A stretch of DNA of 64,000 nucleotides. Origin: Parietaria judaica. Taxonomy: Eukaryota > Streptophyta > Magnoliopsida > Rosales > Urticaceae. The position numbers and the translations under genes are program-made. Positions 60,612 through 64,000 of this stretch are shown here, piece after piece. Under the pieces are notes generated by a model. That model had not been told where the DNA came from. It did no database searches and worked only from the letters and a program-made list of their open reading frames with translations. The DNA lies in assembly GCA_954871525.1 (NCBI GenBank), contig OX940871.1, forward strand, positions 14,786,532 through 14,850,531. The letters are read 5' to 3'. Each line of letters opens with the position of its first letter. The stretch's first letter is position 1.

Positions 60612-63047
60612 TTGAGCGGCTGGCTTGCTGCCGCTGCACTCAGCCTTCTCGACGTCCTTGGGCGCGCTCATTACTCGGAAGTGCATCATGTAGCAGATGC
60701 GATAGGCTTCGCTGCTCCCTCGGACTTCGTCGATGGTTCCTTCTACCCGTCCGGGGAATTTGATGCATCGGTGATATGTGGACGGGACGGCCTTCATCGA
60801 ATGAATCCATGGTCTCCCGAGGATTACGTTGAAGTGCGATCGCACGTCCAATACCATGAATTCGGTCATCCGATGGACGGTTCCGGCGTAGACGGGGAGA
60901 TTCACCGTTCCCAGTGAGGTAGTTATGTCTCCGTTGAAGCCAGACACCTTGCGCGGACGGCCTCCGATGGCCAAATCTTCGATCTCCATTCGTGTCAGAC
61001 AGTCGTAAGTGATGACGTCGACCGAGCTTCCATTGTCGACGAGGACGCGAGCAACGTCGCATCCTCCTATGTTGAGCTCTAAAACTAGGGCGTCGTCGTG
61101 CTCGTCTGCGCATACTTCTTCGTCGACGAACTCTATCGTCGTCTTCGGACCGGTCATCCGCGCGTCTTCCTGAGCGGACTCCTTCCCTCTGCGTTGGTAG
61201 GCTTTGATGTTGTTGATGGAATCTTCGCAGAGGCGAGATCCTCCCATGATCAGGTCGATCCTTGGTCTTGCGGCTGGTCTCCCATCGTTCGGGCATTCCC
61301 CCGATGCTTCCTCGATCGTGAGGCTTCTTTTCGGGGCCTCCTGGTTTCCTCCCGCGCGCTGTGCTGGCGCCTCCCGCTTGTTCGGCCACGATCGGTTATT
61401 GTTGTTCCATGGCTGAGTGGGCTTTTGGGAGACGTCTTGGAATTCCCCCTGCTCGATCCTCCTTTGGATCACCTTCTTCAGAGTGGCGCACTCGTCGGTC
61501 GCATGACCGTGGTATTCGTGGAAAGAGCAGTACTTGCTCATGTCTCTCGGCCAAGGCTTTCTCTCGTAGCTGCCTCGGCCGCCGGAATGACCTCCTCGGC
61601 CGCCCGAAAATCCTCCTCGGCCTCCAGAATAGCCTCCTCGGTTGCCAGAGTAACCTCCTCGATTCTCCGGAAAGCTTCCCTGGTTGCTCGGGAAGTACTC
61701 TGGTTGTGAGTTTCCTTGCGGGAGTTCCTTCTGCCGATTGCCTTCGCGGTTGCCGAGCGCCTCTTTCTTTCCGTCCACCTGGTAGACTCCGTGTCCAGGG
61801 TTTTCCCTGATCCTTCGCTCGTCGGCCCCGTCTCTGTTTCTCCGATCTCGTCGTTCCCCTTCTCTCCTTGTTCTGGACGACGATCCCTCTCGTCCGTCTC
61901 CAGCTTCCTTCCTTTCTGGCCTGGTTCGGCCTTCAGCTTCCTCTTCTAGCCTTTTCTTGATTGCCTTATTTTCCTCCATGTCCATGTAGATTGTTGCTTT
62001 GTGGAGCGCGTCTTCTATCGAGTTTGGCAGCGAGACACACAGTTCGTCGTTGAACGGAGATTGGTAGTACAAGCCATGCTTCAGAGCTTGGACCGAGACG
62101 ACGTCCTCGATTTTTGGGATTCGGAACATGACGTTCTTGAATTTCTCTATGTATTGCCGAAGAGGTTCGTTCTTCCCTTGCTTGACATCGAAGAGGTTGG
62201 ACACCGTCAGCTCCGTCTGTACGTAGATGGAAAAGTGTTTTAGGAAGAGGGCGACCAACTCGTCCGAGGTGTTGATGGAGCCCGGCGTTAATCTCGCGAA
62301 CCAGTCGCTGGCACGACCCTGCAAACTTGCGATGAAAAGTCTGCACAAGACGGCTTCCTTCCGGACCTCCTCGCCCCCGATGTGGTCTGTCGCGATTCGG
62401 AATGACTTCACGTGTGTATGGGGATCCGTATCCCCTTTGTATGGCGTGAGTCTGATCTTCGGTAATTCCTCTAGCTCTATCCCCCGAATCCTCGTCGTGA
62501 ACGGGGTGATTCTGGCTTCTCGCACCATCCTGTCGATTTCTGGCGCCGAACTCGTCGCCTGGTGCACCTGCGATGCGACCTGTCCGAGTTTGGCCTCCAT
62601 CTTTGCTGACATTAAAGCCATCGCCTTGGCCACCTCTTCGGCCACTCTTGCCGCCACGTCCGTCGTCGCATTGCCCTGTGTGTTCCCCGGCGTGTCTTCC
62701 ACTCGATTCGCCGTGGTTGGCTGGACTGCGTCCGTGTCGAAGAGGTTCCTGATGAGCGATGGGGTTGACATGCCTACCGGTGCGTCCGTCGTCACCGTGT
62801 CTCTACTGGCGCTTCCCCCGGCCCCTCGTGCGGCCGATTCTGCTATCTGGTTCGTCGGGCGCGGTCTCTCCGCGCGCTCTAGGAGGCTTGCGAGGCGTCT
62901 TTTCTCCGCGGCCTGTTCCTCTATCCTTCGGGCGGACTCCTCGGCTTTGCTGGTGACCTCTGTCATCTTTGCGATGGCTTCGGCCAGCTGTTGTTGCATC
63001 CGCTGCATGGTTTGCTCCTGGGCGGAGCTGGCTTCCTCGGCTGACAT
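60609..63047 (-). CDS. Gag-protease of the second Tat element, ends in a UAG
   Basis: 812 residues from the ATG at 63047 (MSAEEASS). The frame is open 44 codons further upstream, but that part crosses the primer-site region and the LTR edge, so 63047 is preferred. In order: N-terminal coiled coil (QRMQQQLAEAIAKMTEVTSK), Gag domain (RASDWFARLTPGS), basic RERR tract, Gly-Arg repeats (GGYSGGRGG type), zinc knuckle C-x2-H-x4-H-x4-C (CSFHEYHGHATDEC), and an aspartic protease with DNGSS. Close to the first element's Gag throughout. No break seen. It would form the particle and mature the polyprotein. Confidence 0.9.
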   Translation of the reverse strand: MSAEEASSAQEQTMQRMQQQLAEAIAKMTEVTSKAEESARRIEEQAAEKRRLASLLERAERPRPTNQIAESAARGAGGSASRDTVTTDAPVGMSTPSLIRNLFDTDAVQPTTANRVEDTPGNTQGNATTDVAARVAEEVAKAMALMSAKMEAKLGQVASQVHQATSSAPEIDRMVREARITPFTTRIRGIELEELPKIRLTPYKGDTDPHTHVKSFRIATDHIGGEEVRKEAVLCRLFIASLQGRASDWFARLTPGSINTSDELVALFLKHFSIYVQTELTVSNLFDVKQGKNEPLRQYIEKFKNVMFRIPKIEDVVSVQALKHGLYYQSPFNDELCVSLPNSIEDALHKATIYMDMEENKAIKKRLEEEAEGRTRPERKEAGDGREGSSSRTRREGERRDRRNRDGADERRIRENPGHGVYQVDGKKEALGNREGNRQKELPQGNSQPEYFPSNQGSFPENRGGYSGNRGGYSGGRGGFSGGRGGHSGGRGSYERKPWPRDMSKYCSFHEYHGHATDECATLKKVIQRRIEQGEFQDVSQKPTQPWNNNNRSWPNKREAPAQRAGGNQEAPKRSLTIEEASGECPNDGRPAARPRIDLIMGGSRLCEDSINNIKAYQRRGKESAQEDARMTGPKTTIEFVDEEVCADEHDDALVLELNIGGCDVARVLVDNGSSVDVITYDCLTRMEIEDLAIGGRPRKVSGFNGDITTSLGTVNLPVYAGTVHRMTEFMVLDVRSHFNVILGRPWIHSMKAVPSTYHRCIKFPGRVEGTIDEVRGSSEAYRICYMMHFRVMSAPKDVEKAECSGSKPAAQ

Positions 63048-63096
63048 TCTCCTTCCTCCCTTCGATTTCCTGGCTGTGCGATAGAAAGAAACAAAG

Positions 63097-63117
63097 CCCC
63101 CTCGGTGGGCGCCAAAC
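63097..63117 (-). promoter_or_regulatory. Primer-binding-like site, second Tat element
   Basis: Minus-strand reading gtttggcgcccaccgagg directly after the LTR end ctaca. It shares the core with 3468-3488. Confidence 0.65.
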
Positions 63118-63127
63118 TGTAGAGGGG

Positions 63128-64000
63128 TGGTGTGCTGTCGTATGCAACCCAAATTACTAATAAAAACCGTAACCTGCAAAACTTATGTAGTAGTGTAAGT
63201 ACGGGTCGATCCCACGAAGAGTTTTCCAATATACGTTGCAAAAATAATAAAACAAAGTAAAAAGGGGAATTTTTGGTTTGAGAGAATAAGTAAATAAAAT
63301 GAGAGAAAAATGTGAGAAAATAATATGAGAAGCAATTGGCATGAGTAACTTTCACTAATGATTCAATTCATCTGATCATCGACATAAATTTGTTCTTCAA
63401 CCTACCGAATATCCCACCGATTAACGAATTCCTTAAGATTATTTAATTTAATTGAAACGCAATTAAATCAAACCTAGCTCGAAGATAATTCAATCACGTG
63501 ACAGAATTTAAAATCCAAGTAGCATTAATATCTAGAACACTTCAATGAAACTGAATAATAAAACACCGCGGTAATATTTAATTCAGCCGATCTCCTTTAC
63601 CTGTTTCGTTATTTCACTAACCGTGTAGCAAATTAACTAAACGTGTGTTCAACAATTAAAAGACAAGTACGACGAGTCAATTAATTAACGGTATATAAAC
63701 TTCAGAAACACAGTCGATGCACTTATAAGAAGTCTATAATAATATCACGCTAACGATTAATACACAATCACCGATCACAATGAAACAATTGCTAAATTAA
63801 CGTAATTTGACAATTGAAATTGATATAAATCGGAGAAGCGATATCGTTGATAACATAATATAATTCTACATAAAAAGATCGATATTCACGGATTGATAAT
63901 TGAACAAAATAATGCCTCACAGATTTATTGAATCATAGTGTCAGAAACTCAAACCAATTACAGACTTAGTCGATCACGTTCATCGTTTGACGGAGAGGAG
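63128..64000. other. Unassigned AT-rich sequence replacing the expected 5' LTR
   Basis: After tgtagagggg (63118-63127) the sequence (tggtgtgctgtcgtatgc...) does not match the partner LTR at 51283. It contains gtgtaagtacgggtcgatcc, a phrase of repetitive-DNA type, and is otherwise AT-rich without genes. It is either a nested insertion whose other end is outside the window, or the LTR of another family. Confidence 0.5.

Larger units (their letters stand above)
51283..63127 (-). mobile_element. Second Tat-type Ty3/Gypsy element, minus strand, right end uncertain
   Basis: The 3' LTR (51283-51972) lies at the left. Reading leftward on the minus strand: primer-site region (63117-63097), gag-protease, UAG-CAA-CUA, RT-RNaseH-RNaseH-integrase, repeat array, antisense gene, polypurine tract, 3' LTR. 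Gene order and proteins match the first Tat element closely, but LTRs and repeat array differ, so they are related families. At the right, the first ten bases of the expected 5' LTR (tgtagagggg from 63118) are present and then unrelated sequence begins. Pol has one frameshift. Confidence 0.88.

Noticed and set aside
63150..63230. tRNA-like gggtcgatccc T-loop motif
   Set aside because: No acceptor, D or anticodon arms could be paired around it.

Overview
This is plant nuclear DNA, almost certainly from a eudicot. The evidence is spliced genes with short GT-AG introns, AT-rich spacers, a class III peroxidase, a LARP1-type gene, a plastid-targeted USP-fold protein, CYP71-type P450 remains, and plant Ty3/Gypsy (Tat-type) and Ty1/Copia retrotransposons. 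No prokaryotic feature is present.

Layout. 1-420 is the tail of a decayed Tat-type element. 1472-28671 is a CYP71-like P450 pseudogene split by a Tat-type element (outer ends 2723 and 28366, 745-bp LTRs, target duplication GTAAT). That element carries a solo Copia LTR (14247-27102), and the solo LTR is itself split by a 10.5-kb Copia element of the same LTR family (15987-26505, target duplication CAAGC). Without its passengers the Tat element is about 12.8 kb. From 28.7 to 51.3 kb is the gene-bearing part: an FPA-like RRM relic, a PRX64-like peroxidase (33670-35308, +), a METTL23-like methyltransferase (35785-38090, -, seven exons), a USP-like plastid protein (39426-41805, +) and a LARP1-like RNA-binding protein (44590-48458, +). 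A second Tat element lies on the minus strand from 51283 to about 63127. Its 5' LTR cannot be recognised beyond its first ten bases.

Both Tat elements share one architecture. Gag-protease and RT-RNaseH-second RNaseH-integrase lie in the same frame, separated by a single UAG in the context UAG-CAR-YYA (the tobamovirus-type readthrough context). Downstream of pol is a tandem-repeat array. Beyond it, on the opposite strand, is a gene with its own TATA-like box, a PF04195-like N-terminal domain, a long coiled coil, a phase-0 intron at the same place in both copies, a conserved last exon and an AATAAA signal. This antisense, intron-bearing cargo gene is the most interesting thing in the window; a third copy of its last exon lies at position 1.

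Exon boundaries were deduced by eye from splice sites, phase and family similarity. The peroxidase, methyltransferase, USP-like and LARP1 models all close in frame. No database search was possible, so family names rest on recognised motifs.
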